A stretch of DNA of 63,815 bases from Nostoc punctiforme NIES-2108 (GTDB lineage: Bacteria > Cyanobacteriota > Cyanobacteriia > Cyanobacteriales > Nostocaceae). Below, piece after piece: positions 8,226 through 16,030 of the stretch. The position numbers were made by a program, and so were the translations under genes. The stretch's first letter is position 1; each line of letters begins with the position of its first letter. The DNA lies in contig LXQE01000156.1 of NCBI GenBank assembly GCA_003326195.1, forward strand, positions 12,668 through 76,482. The letters are read 5' to 3'. Below the pieces are notes generated by a model. That model did not search any database. It was not told the origin of the DNA and was given only the letters and a program-made list of their open reading frames with translations.

Positions 8226-9470
8226 TTGAAATTGTTACCGTTACAAATTGTAGTTATTGGGGGTGGGGCAGCAGGATTTTTTGGCGCGATCGCTTGTGCT
8301 AAAGCCAATCCTGATGCCCAAGTTACTTTACTCGAAGCCAGTCGTCAACCCCTAGCAAAAGTGCTAATTTCTGGTGGCGGACGCTGCAACGTAACTCACG
8401 CTAGCTTTGAGCCGGAGGAGTTAGTGCAAAATTACCCCAGAGGTGCAAAAGCTTTGCGGGGTGCTTTGACTCGGTTTGGGCCTCAAGATACAGTAGCTTG
8501 GTTTGCTGCTGGTGGAGTCTATCTCAAAACGGAAGCTGATGGCCGGATGTTTCCTGTCACCAATACTTCAGAAACCATTGTGGAATGTCTAATTAAAGCG
8601 GTGGCGAAATCTGGGGTAAAACTCCGTATCGGTACACACGTAACTTCGGTGAGAACCGCAGCAGATGGGGGGTTTGATATTCTTCTGAAGTCGGGAGAGA
8701 CAATTAAATGCGATCGCCTACTTTTGGCAACCGGCAGTAGCCTTGCAGGTTATAAAATTGTTCGAGAGTTAGGTCATCAAATTGAACCGCCAGTACCCTC
8801 GTTATTTACCTTCAACATTGTCGATCAAAAGTTGCGAGAATTGGCTGGAGTTAGCGTTAATCCTGCTCAATTGCGCTTATCTGCGGGCGGAAAATCCCAA
8901 TTGCAACAAACTGGGCCATTGCTAATTACCCACTGGGGTTTGAGTGGCCCCGCTGTTTTGAAGCTTTCTGCTTGGGGTGCGAGAGTTCTGCACGAAAGCC
9001 GTTATCAAGCTACATTATTAATTAATTGGCTGCCTAATTTGCACCAAGAACAAGTGCGAGAAAAAGTTTTAGCAGTTAAAGATGAATGGGGAAAGAAAGC
9101 GATCGCATTGCATCGTGGAGTCGATCTACCCCATCGTCTCTGGCAATATATCATTGCCCGTGCAGGTATTACCACAGAAGACCGTTGGGCAGAAATATCT
9201 AGTAAAACCTTAAATCAACTGGTGCAAGAACTTACTCAGGGACAATACTTAATCAACAGTAAAGGAGCCTTCAAAGAAGAATTTGTTACCTGTGGCGGTG
9301 TCAAGCTCAAAGAAGTCAACTTCAAGACAATGGAAAGTCGGTTAGTTCCTGGTCTTTATTTTGCCGGAGAAATCTTAGATATTGATGGCGTTACTGGTGG
9401 GTTTAACTTCCAAAGTGCTTGGACAACCGGGTATTTAGCAGGCGTGGCAATGGCGACTAGTGACGAATAG
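8226..9470 (+). CDS. FAD-dependent oxidoreductase, HI0933/YhiN family
   Basis: A 414-residue flavoprotein. The N-terminus has the dinucleotide-binding fingerprint VVIGGGAAGFFGA (about residues 9-21), followed by the family hallmark SGGGRCNVTH near residue 50. The C-terminal FAD-contact motif is GEILDIDGVTGGFNFQSAW. These match the HI0933-like family, whose substrates are mostly unknown. The predicted start is TTG 8226, which lacks a strong ribosome site, so the exact N-terminus is uncertain by a few residues. It follows rubredoxin closely, which may be relevant to its redox partner. Confidence 0.88.
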   Translation: MKLLPLQIVVIGGGAAGFFGAIACAKANPDAQVTLLEASRQPLAKVLISGGGRCNVTHASFEPEELVQNYPRGAKALRGALTRFGPQDTVAWFAAGGVYLKTEADGRMFPVTNTSETIVECLIKAVAKSGVKLRIGTHVTSVRTAADGGFDILLKSGETIKCDRLLLATGSSLAGYKIVRELGHQIEPPVPSLFTFNIVDQKLRELAGVSVNPAQLRLSAGGKSQLQQTGPLLITHWGLSGPAVLKLSAWGARVLHESRYQATLLINWLPNLHQEQVREKVLAVKDEWGKKAIALHRGVDLPHRLWQYIIARAGITTEDRWAEISSKTLNQLVQELTQGQYLINSKGAFKEEFVTCGGVKLKEVNFKTMESRLVPGLYFAGEILDIDGVTGGFNFQSAWTTGYLAGVAMATSDE

Positions 9471-9962
9471 GCTGCCGATCCAAAATTGATGGATTGGGAG
9501 TGACATAAAGACGCGGAGATTTTTCTCCGTGTTAACCCGAACCCATTTACCAGTTCTTTAGGAACAAGCGATCGCTACTTAACTATATTTACTTATCACT
9601 TTTCTAGAGCGTCTCAAAACAACTCTAGAGCGACCTCATTCACTTCGAGTTACTAGTCTACCACCCTTGAAACCAGGCTATGAACAAGCCTCAATTCAGA
9701 GCCGGGTACAGGAGATGCCAAGATTTAGTAAACCTTGGCATCTCCTGTTGTTGGTATCTATTGAGACAATATTCAGTGAAAGTAGGCTCATCTTTACAAC
9801 CAGAGGCATCAACAGAACAATGTCGATGAAGTAATCCAAACTGAAGCGAAGCTAGAAAGGGTCTGATTGTTTCATCACTACGCGTCTACAAAATTATTGT
9901 ATTGGAGCATAAAGAGGGAAAATTATCTTGCGATTGTAGATCAATTTTGAACACACCCAACA
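9471..9962. other. Intergenic region with two hairpins, upstream of lpxD
   Basis: About 490 bases without a gene. A weaker hairpin (ACGCGGAG with CTCCGTGT, one wobble) lies near 9510-9530 soon after the flavoprotein stop. A perfect 15-bp hairpin at 9708-9748 is listed separately. The segment could contain a small RNA; the sequence alone does not show it. Confidence 0.5.
9708..9748. repeat. Perfect 15-bp inverted repeat
   Basis: ACAGGAGATGCCAAG (9708-9722) pairs without mismatch with CTTGGCATCTCCTGT (9734-9748) around an 11-base loop. No T-run follows on either strand. It lies 215 bases before lpxD. It may be an RNA stability element, a small-RNA 3' end or a member of a dispersed palindrome family. 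Confidence 0.7.
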
Positions 9963-11015
9963 ATGAAATTCAGCGAAATTCTCCGTCAATTTGGTGACGC
10001 GGCCACCAATCATAGCCTGACTAGCAACCCAGACCAAGATCCAGAAATTACAGGCGTAGCAGCCATTGATGAAGCTACCATCGGTACGATCGGTTACGTA
10101 GAAAGTGCAAAATTTAAATCTTTTGTCGGCAATACCAATGCTAGTGCTTTAATTTTGCCCCAGGACGAAAAATTACAGGCGCTTGCACAAGAGAGGGGTA
10201 TTGTCTGGCTAGCGACCCCAGATCCGCGATTATTGTTTGCCAAAGCGATCGCACTTTTTTATCAACCATATCGCCCTACCCCAGAAATTCATCCCACTGC
10301 TGTGATTCACTCTACCGCAAAAGTTGGTAGTGATGTTTATATTGGTCCCCATGCTGTAATTCAACAAGGGGTAGAAATTGGTAATGGTGCAATCATTCAT
10401 CCTAATGTAGTGATTTATCCAGATGCTAAAATAGGCGATCGCACCACCTTACACGCCAACTGTACTATCCACGAACGCACCCGCATCGGTGCAGATTGCG
10501 TCATTCACAGTGGTGCTGTCATTGGTGCAGAAGGCTTTGGTTTTGTTCCTACCCGGACTGGTTGGTTCAAAATGGAACAATCAGGCTATACAGTCTTAGA
10601 AGATGGCGTGGAAGTTGGCTGCAACACTGGCATTGACCGCCCAGCAGTCGGAGAAACACGAGTAGGTCGAAATACAGTAATTGATAGCTTAGTGCAAATA
10701 GGTCATGGTTGCCAAATCGGTTCTGGTTGTGCGATCGCAGGTCAGGTTGGCATGGCGGGAGGAGTTAGACTGGGAAATCGCGTTATTTTAGCTGGACAAA
10801 CAGGAATAGTCAATCAAGTGAAGATGGGAGATGGGTCGATGACATCTGCTCAAACTGGAATTCACAGCGATGTTGCACCAGGAGAAATTGTCTGCGGAAC
10901 TCCAGCCCTTCCTTACAAACTATATCTCAAGGTATGTGCTGTTTATGGTCGCCTACCAGATATGTATCAATCGCTAAAACAATTGCAACGTCAATTCAAA
11001 AATAGCAATGATTAA
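9963..11015 (+). CDS. lpxD: UDP-3-O-acylglucosamine N-acyltransferase LpxD
   Basis: LpxD adds the N-linked hydroxyacyl chain from acyl-ACP in lipid A synthesis, in the cytoplasm. The 350-residue product has the N-terminal uridine-binding domain (about 1-105) and then a long left-handed beta-helix of hexapeptide repeats (about 108-320). The catalytic base is expected at H248, in IGHGCQIG. The C-terminal helix (VYGRLPDMYQSLKQL) is also typical. Length is usual for the family. It is not next to fabZ/lpxA here, as is common in cyanobacteria with scattered lipid A genes. Confidence 0.95.
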   Translation: MKFSEILRQFGDAATNHSLTSNPDQDPEITGVAAIDEATIGTIGYVESAKFKSFVGNTNASALILPQDEKLQALAQERGIVWLATPDPRLLFAKAIALFYQPYRPTPEIHPTAVIHSTAKVGSDVYIGPHAVIQQGVEIGNGAIIHPNVVIYPDAKIGDRTTLHANCTIHERTRIGADCVIHSGAVIGAEGFGFVPTRTGWFKMEQSGYTVLEDGVEVGCNTGIDRPAVGETRVGRNTVIDSLVQIGHGCQIGSGCAIAGQVGMAGGVRLGNRVILAGQTGIVNQVKMGDGSMTSAQTGIHSDVAPGEIVCGTPALPYKLYLKVCAVYGRLPDMYQSLKQLQRQFKNSND

Positions 11016-11061
11016 GCTGAAAGTTATCTAAATTACATAACCAAATTCAAAATAACTCTTG

Positions 11062-11086
11062 TGGGGCGTGAATCTTGCACGTCCCA
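11062..11086 (+). terminator. Hairpin after lpxD
   Basis: TGGGGCGTG (11062-11070) pairs with CACGTCCCA (11078-11086) with one G-U wobble around a seven-base loop, 46 bases after the lpxD stop. The following sequence is pyrimidine-rich but has no strong T-run. Confidence 0.5.
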
Positions 11087-11694
11087 TTCTGTATTCATGT
11101 TTAAGCGTATTTTATTTTATTTCTATTGATAGATGACAGAAAAGCTATTTAATGATACAAAAGCAACTTTAGAAAGTTGTAGAAAAAAGTAAAGATTTAG
11201 TTAATGATTCTTTTTTCTTTGCGTATAAAAAAATAAAGGGCTAAAATCTTTATTAGGACAAAGCACGAACTTGTACGGAATTTTTTCACCAAAGAGGGTA
11301 ACAAATTAGTTAAAACAACTGTGCATACAGTTCAGTTAACCAAAAAAAATTTTGGAAAGCATTCTAGTTAAAGTTTAGACTCAATGGTTGAAGATAATAT
11401 CAATTTTCAAGCTTATCCGAACCGAAATAAGCATTTGCAAATAACTTGTGAAGTATGGTTACAAAGGGTATGTAAACGACCTGAGTAATTTTCCATTATT
11501 TGCATCTAATCAGTCAATAAAGTAACTGAAGTGAATTCACTTCCTTAATAAGCATTTGCAAACATACTCTGAAGCATAGGTACAAAGGGCATGTATTTTT
11601 TGCTATGCAACCTGCGTGAATAATTGTCCAGACATTCACGCCCAATTAGACAGACAATTAAGCATCAATAAAAATCCACTTATCCCCTAGAATA
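11087..11694. other. Long AT-rich leader region upstream of the diiron-like gene
   Basis: About 600 bases with no supported gene. It contains two diverged 49-bp direct repeats, at 11426-11474 and 11547-11595. The repeats and the length suggest a regulated promoter region, but no known box was recognised. Confidence 0.5.
11426..11595 (+). repeat. Two imperfect 49-bp direct repeats (11426-11474 and 11547-11595)
   Basis: Both copies begin AATAAGCATTTGCAA and end with ACAAAGGG, one base, then ATGTA; by my alignment they differ at 9 of 49 positions. The start-to-start distance is 121 bases, and the second copy ends 99 bases before the downstream ATG. This arrangement is compatible with tandem binding sites or a duplicated leader segment. 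Confidence 0.75.
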
Positions 11695-12426
11695 ATGACT
11701 GCAATTCTTTCTTTGGATACTAAGATTTCCAACCAATTACAACAAGTTTTGTTAGAACTCACAACAGCACAGGATTTGTCTCTACATCCCTTTGTTCAAC
11801 GCTTTGCTAATGGAGAATTTTCACAAGACGCAATCCGCCAGTTTGCTATAAAAATGCTACCTGGCTCAAACAGATTCAATATGGCTTTTCTGAAAGTTGC
11901 ATCCAAAATGGATAGTTATCATGCTAGAACGATTATGCTAGAAAATGCATTTACAGAGCATGGAGAACTCAACTCAGACCTCGCTCATGTAGCATTATTT
12001 ATGCGTTTTATGAAAGGTATTGATTGCCCTCAGATTGATATCAATGCCGACGATGGAGCGTTTCTCATTCCAGCATTACGCTTTAAGAAATTTGAAATTT
12101 GTGATGATGAACCTATAGTACGTTCTTTAGGAAGATTTGCAGCAATTGAGCAAGTTTTACCTGGAATTTTCATCAAATATATCGAAGGACTTCGGAAGAT
12201 ATTTGAAGGGATTGATGACCATACTATCGAATATTTTCATCTCCACTGCCACTTAGATCCAGAACATACAGATGAATTGATTCAAGTAGCCCAAATTTAT
12301 ACCAAGTCTGAAAAAGATGTTGAACTCTTCCGGGAAGGAGTTGAAGATATGGTTAAATCAATTGGCGATATGTTCTCTTGGATGGATGAAAATATCGAAA
12401 AAGAAGCGTTAACTTTACGAAGCTAA
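11695..12426 (+). CDS. Heme-oxygenase-like iron-containing redox enzyme
   Basis: A 243-residue all-helical protein related to the TenA/PqqC/heme-oxygenase-like fold, in the subgroup annotated as iron-containing redox enzymes (PF14518-like). Candidate metal ligands are visible: ENAFTEHGE near residue 83, FAAIEQVLPG near 150, and HLHCHLDPEHTDEL near 180-193. These resemble the three-helix ligand pattern of HDO diiron oxygenases such as UndA and CADD. The substrate is unknown. The gene stands alone, with an unusually long upstream region holding direct repeats. Fold assignment is reasonable; diiron chemistry is inferred. Confidence 0.7.
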   Translation: MTAILSLDTKISNQLQQVLLELTTAQDLSLHPFVQRFANGEFSQDAIRQFAIKMLPGSNRFNMAFLKVASKMDSYHARTIMLENAFTEHGELNSDLAHVALFMRFMKGIDCPQIDINADDGAFLIPALRFKKFEICDDEPIVRSLGRFAAIEQVLPGIFIKYIEGLRKIFEGIDDHTIEYFHLHCHLDPEHTDELIQVAQIYTKSEKDVELFREGVEDMVKSIGDMFSWMDENIEKEALTLRS

Positions 12427-12563
12427 TATCAAAGCAATCCTCAAAATTAGAGTTTAATTAAAGTTATCCAAAATTACCAGTCTTATATATTGTAAGTTGG
12501 TTAATTTTGGAAATTTTTTTATCAAAACAATTATTACTGTCCAAAGTCCAATCAATTAACCAG

Positions 12564-12585
12564 ACAAGGGACTTAAGCCCCTTGT
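12564..12585. terminator. Bidirectional hairpin between convergent genes
   Basis: ACAAGGG (12564-12570) pairs with CCCTTGT (12579-12585) between two genes that converge. It could serve both, although neither side has a long T-run. Confidence 0.5.
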
Positions 12586-12595
12586 ACTCCATAAA

Positions 12596-13501
12596 CTAAA
12601 ATCCTAATTTTTCCAACACTGACTTTGTGGAAACAACGTGACGGTCTAAACCCAATTCTTTTGGACTAACCCCAAGTGCCAAAGCAATCAACTGGGGTAA
12701 ATGCAACACTGGTAAACCTAGCTTTTGTTCAATCACTTTTTCTACCTCTGGCTGACGCGAATCTAAATTTAAGTGGCACAGAGGACAAGGTGTAACTATA
12801 CAGTCAGCCCCAGATGCTAAAGCGTCCTGAATATGCATCCCCGCCATCTTAAAAGATTGGGTAGTAGCATAACTAGAAAGCGGCCAACCACAACATTGTG
12901 TCCGCCCTCGGTAATAAATTGGTGTTGCGCCCACCGCCCGAAACATATTTTCCATCGCTTCCGGTTGGAAAGGATCATCATAAGGCATAGATTTTTGGGC
13001 GCGGAGGAGATAACAGCCATAAAAAGCCGCACATTTTAATCCAGTTAACTTTCGGGTGACACGTTTGGTAATTTCTTCTAAACCGTAATCTGTTACTAGG
13101 GCGTAAAGAAGATGTTTAACGTCAGTACTGCCGCGATAAGGCGAACAGCCTTCTTTATGTAGCAAGCCATTAACCTGTTCAATATAAACAGGGTTAGAAG
13201 TCTTACATTCTTTCAGATGTTCGTTGACGTGACCGATAACACCTTGACAAGTGCTGCAATGGGTGAGTAAGGGCAGATTTAATTCTTCTGCTAGGGCAAT
13301 ATTTCTGGCGTTGACTGTATCTTCTAGCAGTTGCGAATCTTCTTTAAATGTGCCTGAACCGCAGCAAGCAGCTTTTTTAAGTTCAACTAATTCAATACCC
13401 AGTGCTTGGGTAAGCGCTTGAGTTGATTGGTAAAGTTCCCGACAAGCCCCTTGAGCAACACAACCGGGGAAGTAAGCGTATTTCAGTGTCTGAGGTAGCA
13501 T
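12596..13501 (-). CDS. HdrB-like CCG-domain iron-sulfur protein
   Basis: A 301-residue protein with two cysteine-rich CCG domains (PF02754). The first has C14, C46-C47 and C82/C85; the second has C163, C203-C204 and C239/C242. This is the pattern of heterodisulfide reductase subunit B, in which CCG motifs bind noncubane 4Fe-4S clusters, and of succinate dehydrogenase subunit E. Cyanobacteria lack coenzyme M/B chemistry, so the physiological disulfide or quinone partner is unknown. No HdrA or HdrC gene is adjacent. Both domains retain their cysteines, so the protein should be functional. Confidence 0.88.
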   Translation of the reverse strand: MLPQTLKYAYFPGCVAQGACRELYQSTQALTQALGIELVELKKAACCGSGTFKEDSQLLEDTVNARNIALAEELNLPLLTHCSTCQGVIGHVNEHLKECKTSNPVYIEQVNGLLHKEGCSPYRGSTDVKHLLYALVTDYGLEEITKRVTRKLTGLKCAAFYGCYLLRAQKSMPYDDPFQPEAMENMFRAVGATPIYYRGRTQCCGWPLSSYATTQSFKMAGMHIQDALASGADCIVTPCPLCHLNLDSRQPEVEKVIEQKLGLPVLHLPQLIALALGVSPKELGLDRHVVSTKSVLEKLGF

Positions 13502-13920
13502 AGAAGTATGTTTGGGTTAGAGCGATCGCTCTAAACAATAACTGTTTTATCATTCCCTTGTTAGCACCATTCTGATGTTTGACGTTTAGCTACCCTTTAA
13601 CCTAAACAGTTAGGGGTTGCGGCATCTAGATATTCTTAACTGCTAGCAAGGCTGTAAATACTGATCGAGACATTGTAAAAAATTTTAGCAATAATTGGAA
13701 AACCGAAGCATTTACACGGTATCGGCGATGGCGTAGCACGCTCCACTGCTCAAGTGTTTTCAGAAAACTTACCCTATTTATTTTAAAAATGGCAGATGTT
13801 TTCTAGCAGAAAAACCCTTGGAAGTATGCGGGCGATCGCGCTTGACGATAAGATGTATATGCTCAAAACAATGTCTCCTCTAAAGAGCAGATCGTAGCAA
13901 GTGGTTAAGGACTTTTATTT
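13502..13920. other. Intergenic region between HdrB-like gene and acpP
   Basis: About 420 bases between divergent genes. It contains HIP1-like octamers and a short dispersed-repeat fragment at about 13724-13745 (GCGATGGCGTAGCACGCTCC). No gene or RNA is supported. Confidence 0.5.
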
Positions 13921-14175
13921 ATGAGCCAAGCGGAACTTTTTGAAAAGGTCAAGAAAATCGTTGTCGAACAACTGAGTGTTGATCCCCCAGATAAAGTCAC
14001 ACCACAAGCCAAGTTTATGGAAGACCTGGGAGCAGATTCTCTCGATACCGTTGAGTTGGTGATGGCTTTGGAAGAAGAATTTGATATCGAAATTCCCGAT
14101 GAAGCTGCGGAGCAGATTACATCCGTTCAAGACGCAGTAGATTATATCAATAACAAAGTTACCGCCTCAGCTTAA
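13921..14175 (+). CDS. acpP: Acyl carrier protein
   Basis: AcpP carries growing fatty acyl chains on a phosphopantetheine arm. The 84-residue acidic protein has the canonical attachment motif GADSLD, with the modified serine at residue 40, and the recognition helix DTVELVMALEEEFDIEIPDE. It lies 235 bases upstream of fabF on the same strand, the usual pairing in bacteria. It supplies fabF and, indirectly, lpxD. Confidence 0.97.
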   Translation: MSQAELFEKVKKIVVEQLSVDPPDKVTPQAKFMEDLGADSLDTVELVMALEEEFDIEIPDEAAEQITSVQDAVDYINNKVTASA

Positions 14176-14410
14176 CTGAGGATTGGAATTGGGGATTGGG
14201 ATTGGGGAGATTTTTCTCTAATATCTAGCCACTCTTCGCCTGACGCTGCTAATGTCACTAATGCTGACGTTAACGACAGTCACTTGAAGTCAGCAAATCC
14301 GATGCCAGTCGCTCGTAAAGGAAATCTTTAAGACCGCGCTGGCTCACCAGTACCTAGTCGCTAACCTCAAATTTTTTGCCTGCTGCTTTTTCGCCATTTT
14401 TAACTGAATC

Positions 14411-15661
14411 ATGACAGATCATACACGTAAACGCGTTGTTGTAACTGGTGTTGGCGCGATTACACCTATAGGTAACACAGCAACAGAATATTGGAATGGA
14501 TTATTGAGTGGACGTAATGGCATTGACTACATCACATTATTTGATGCGTCTCGCCATGATTGCCGGATTGCTGGTGAGGTGAAAAACTTCGATCCACATG
14601 ATTACTTGGAGCGCAAAGAGGCCAAGCGCATGGATCGATTTTCCCAATTTGGGGTTGCGGCAGCAAAACAGGCTCTAGCTAACTCGGAGTTAGCGATCAA
14701 TGACCTGAATGCAGAACAGGTAGGTGTGATGATCGGTTCTGGCGTTGGTGGGATTAAGGTATTAGAAGACCAGCAAACTATCTACCTCAACCGTGGACCT
14801 GATCGCTGTAGTCCATTCATGATCCCGATGATGATCGCCAATATGGCCGCAGGATTAACGGCAATTCATACGGGTGCTAAAGGGCCAAACTCTTGTCCTG
14901 TAACTGCCTGTGCCGCTGGCTCTAACGCTGTAGGCGATGCTTTTCGCTTAATTCAAGGGGGATATGCCCAAGCGATGATTTGCGGGGGAACGGAATCAGC
15001 TGTCACACCATTGTCGATAGCTGGGTTCGCCGCCTGCAAAGCACTCTCTTTTAACAATGATGACCCGGCTCATGCTTGCCGTCCCTTTGACCGCGATCGC
15101 AACGGATTTGTCTTGGGTGAAGGTGCGGGAATTTTAATTCTCGAAGAACTGCAACACGCCCTAAGTCGCGGCGCTCACATTTATGCCGAAATGATCGGCT
15201 ATGGCATGACCTGTGATGCCTACCATATCACCTCCCCCGTACCCGGTGGACTCGGAGCCGCTAGAGCGATCGAACTGGCTCTTAAAGATGCTGGCATAAC
15301 TCCCGAACAAATTAGCTATATTAATGCCCACGGCACTAGTACCCCAGCTAATGATTCAACTGAAACCTCAGCAATCAAAAAAGCCTTGGGAGAACATGCT
15401 TATAAGGTGGCAATTAGCTCTACCAAATCAATGACAGGTCATTTATTGGGCGGTTCTGGAGGTATTGAAGCAGTCGCAACAGTACTAGCGATCGCAAATG
15501 ACCAAATTCCACCGACAATCAATCTGGAAAATCCCGATCCAGAATGTGACCTAGATTACGTGCCTAACTCTAGCCGCGCTCAAAAAGTCGAGGTGGCAAT
15601 ATCCAATTCTTTTGGGTTTGGCGGTCATAATGTCACACTGGCCTTTAAGAAATACGTTTAA
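14411..15661 (+). CDS. fabF: Beta-ketoacyl-ACP synthase II
   Basis: FabF condenses malonyl-ACP with acyl-ACP in fatty acid elongation and helps control chain length at low temperature. The 416-residue enzyme has the catalytic cysteine C167 (VTACAAGS), histidines H307 (NAHGTSTPAND) and H344 (MTGHLLGGSGG), and conserved lysine K339. The C-terminal SNSFGFGGHNVTL signature is present. It probably shares a transcript with acpP. Downstream lie heptamer repeats and a hairpin before tktA. Confidence 0.97.
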   Translation: MTDHTRKRVVVTGVGAITPIGNTATEYWNGLLSGRNGIDYITLFDASRHDCRIAGEVKNFDPHDYLERKEAKRMDRFSQFGVAAAKQALANSELAINDLNAEQVGVMIGSGVGGIKVLEDQQTIYLNRGPDRCSPFMIPMMIANMAAGLTAIHTGAKGPNSCPVTACAAGSNAVGDAFRLIQGGYAQAMICGGTESAVTPLSIAGFAACKALSFNNDDPAHACRPFDRDRNGFVLGEGAGILILEELQHALSRGAHIYAEMIGYGMTCDAYHITSPVPGGLGAARAIELALKDAGITPEQISYINAHGTSTPANDSTETSAIKKALGEHAYKVAISSTKSMTGHLLGGSGGIEAVATVLAIANDQIPPTINLENPDPECDLDYVPNSSRAQKVEVAISNSFGFGGHNVTLAFKKYV

Positions 15662-15667
15662 AAGAAG

Positions 15668-15732
15668 TCAGGAGGCAGGAGGGAGGAGGCAGAAGGCAGA
15701 AGGCAGGAGGCAGGAGTCAGGAGTCAGGAGTA
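15668..15732. repeat. Heptamer tandem repeats (GGAGGCA/GGAGTCA type)
   Basis: A purine-rich run of seven-base units just after fabF. The units drift from GGAGGCA to AAGGCAG to GGAGTCA forms. It begins seven bases after the fabF stop codon. Spurious reading frames cross it because seven-base repeats cycle through all frames. Confidence 0.8.
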
Positions 15733-15773
15733 AGAATTTAGAATTCAGTAGTTTAATCCAACTCTGCTCGTTT

Positions 15774-15827
15774 GCCCCATGCCCCATGCCTCATGCCCCA
15801 TGCCCCATGCCCCATGCCCAATGCCCA
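15774..15827. repeat. Heptamer tandem repeats (CCCATGC type)
   Basis: About seven successive units of CCCATGC with single-base variants. The same unit appears in shorter form within recO near 60510 and near 47515. Confidence 0.8.
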
Positions 15828-15913
15828 AAGTATCAGAAATATCATTCCGATATAACTTAAGCGTTCAGCATGACCCAATTATCTGCTTGATTTATCACCA
15901 GAAACTCAGGAGA

Positions 15914-15939
15914 TCCCGCTTGTCCATCGACAAGCGGGA
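15914..15939 (+). promoter_or_regulatory. Perfect 11-bp hairpin in the tktA leader
   Basis: TCCCGCTTGTC and GACAAGCGGGA pair perfectly around the tetraloop CATC. The hairpin ends 91 bases before the transketolase ATG and 253 bases after fabF. No T-run follows, so a leader RNA structure or a processing site is as likely as a terminator. Confidence 0.5.
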
Positions 15940-16030
15940 GTGGGATGATGAGGATACTGTGGGGAATCTAAAATAACCCCAGCAAAAGAAGCTACGAAGA
16001 GTGCTAACCCGTCGTTAAAAACAAGAGATT

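Noticed and set aside
15668..15827. CRISPR array
   Set aside because: The period is seven bases without unique spacers, and no cas genes occur in the window.
15612..15976. Two overlapping plus-strand frames after fabF, rich in repeated PHAPCPM-type peptides
   Set aside because: They are translations of heptamer tandem repeats, with no ribosome site or family resemblance.
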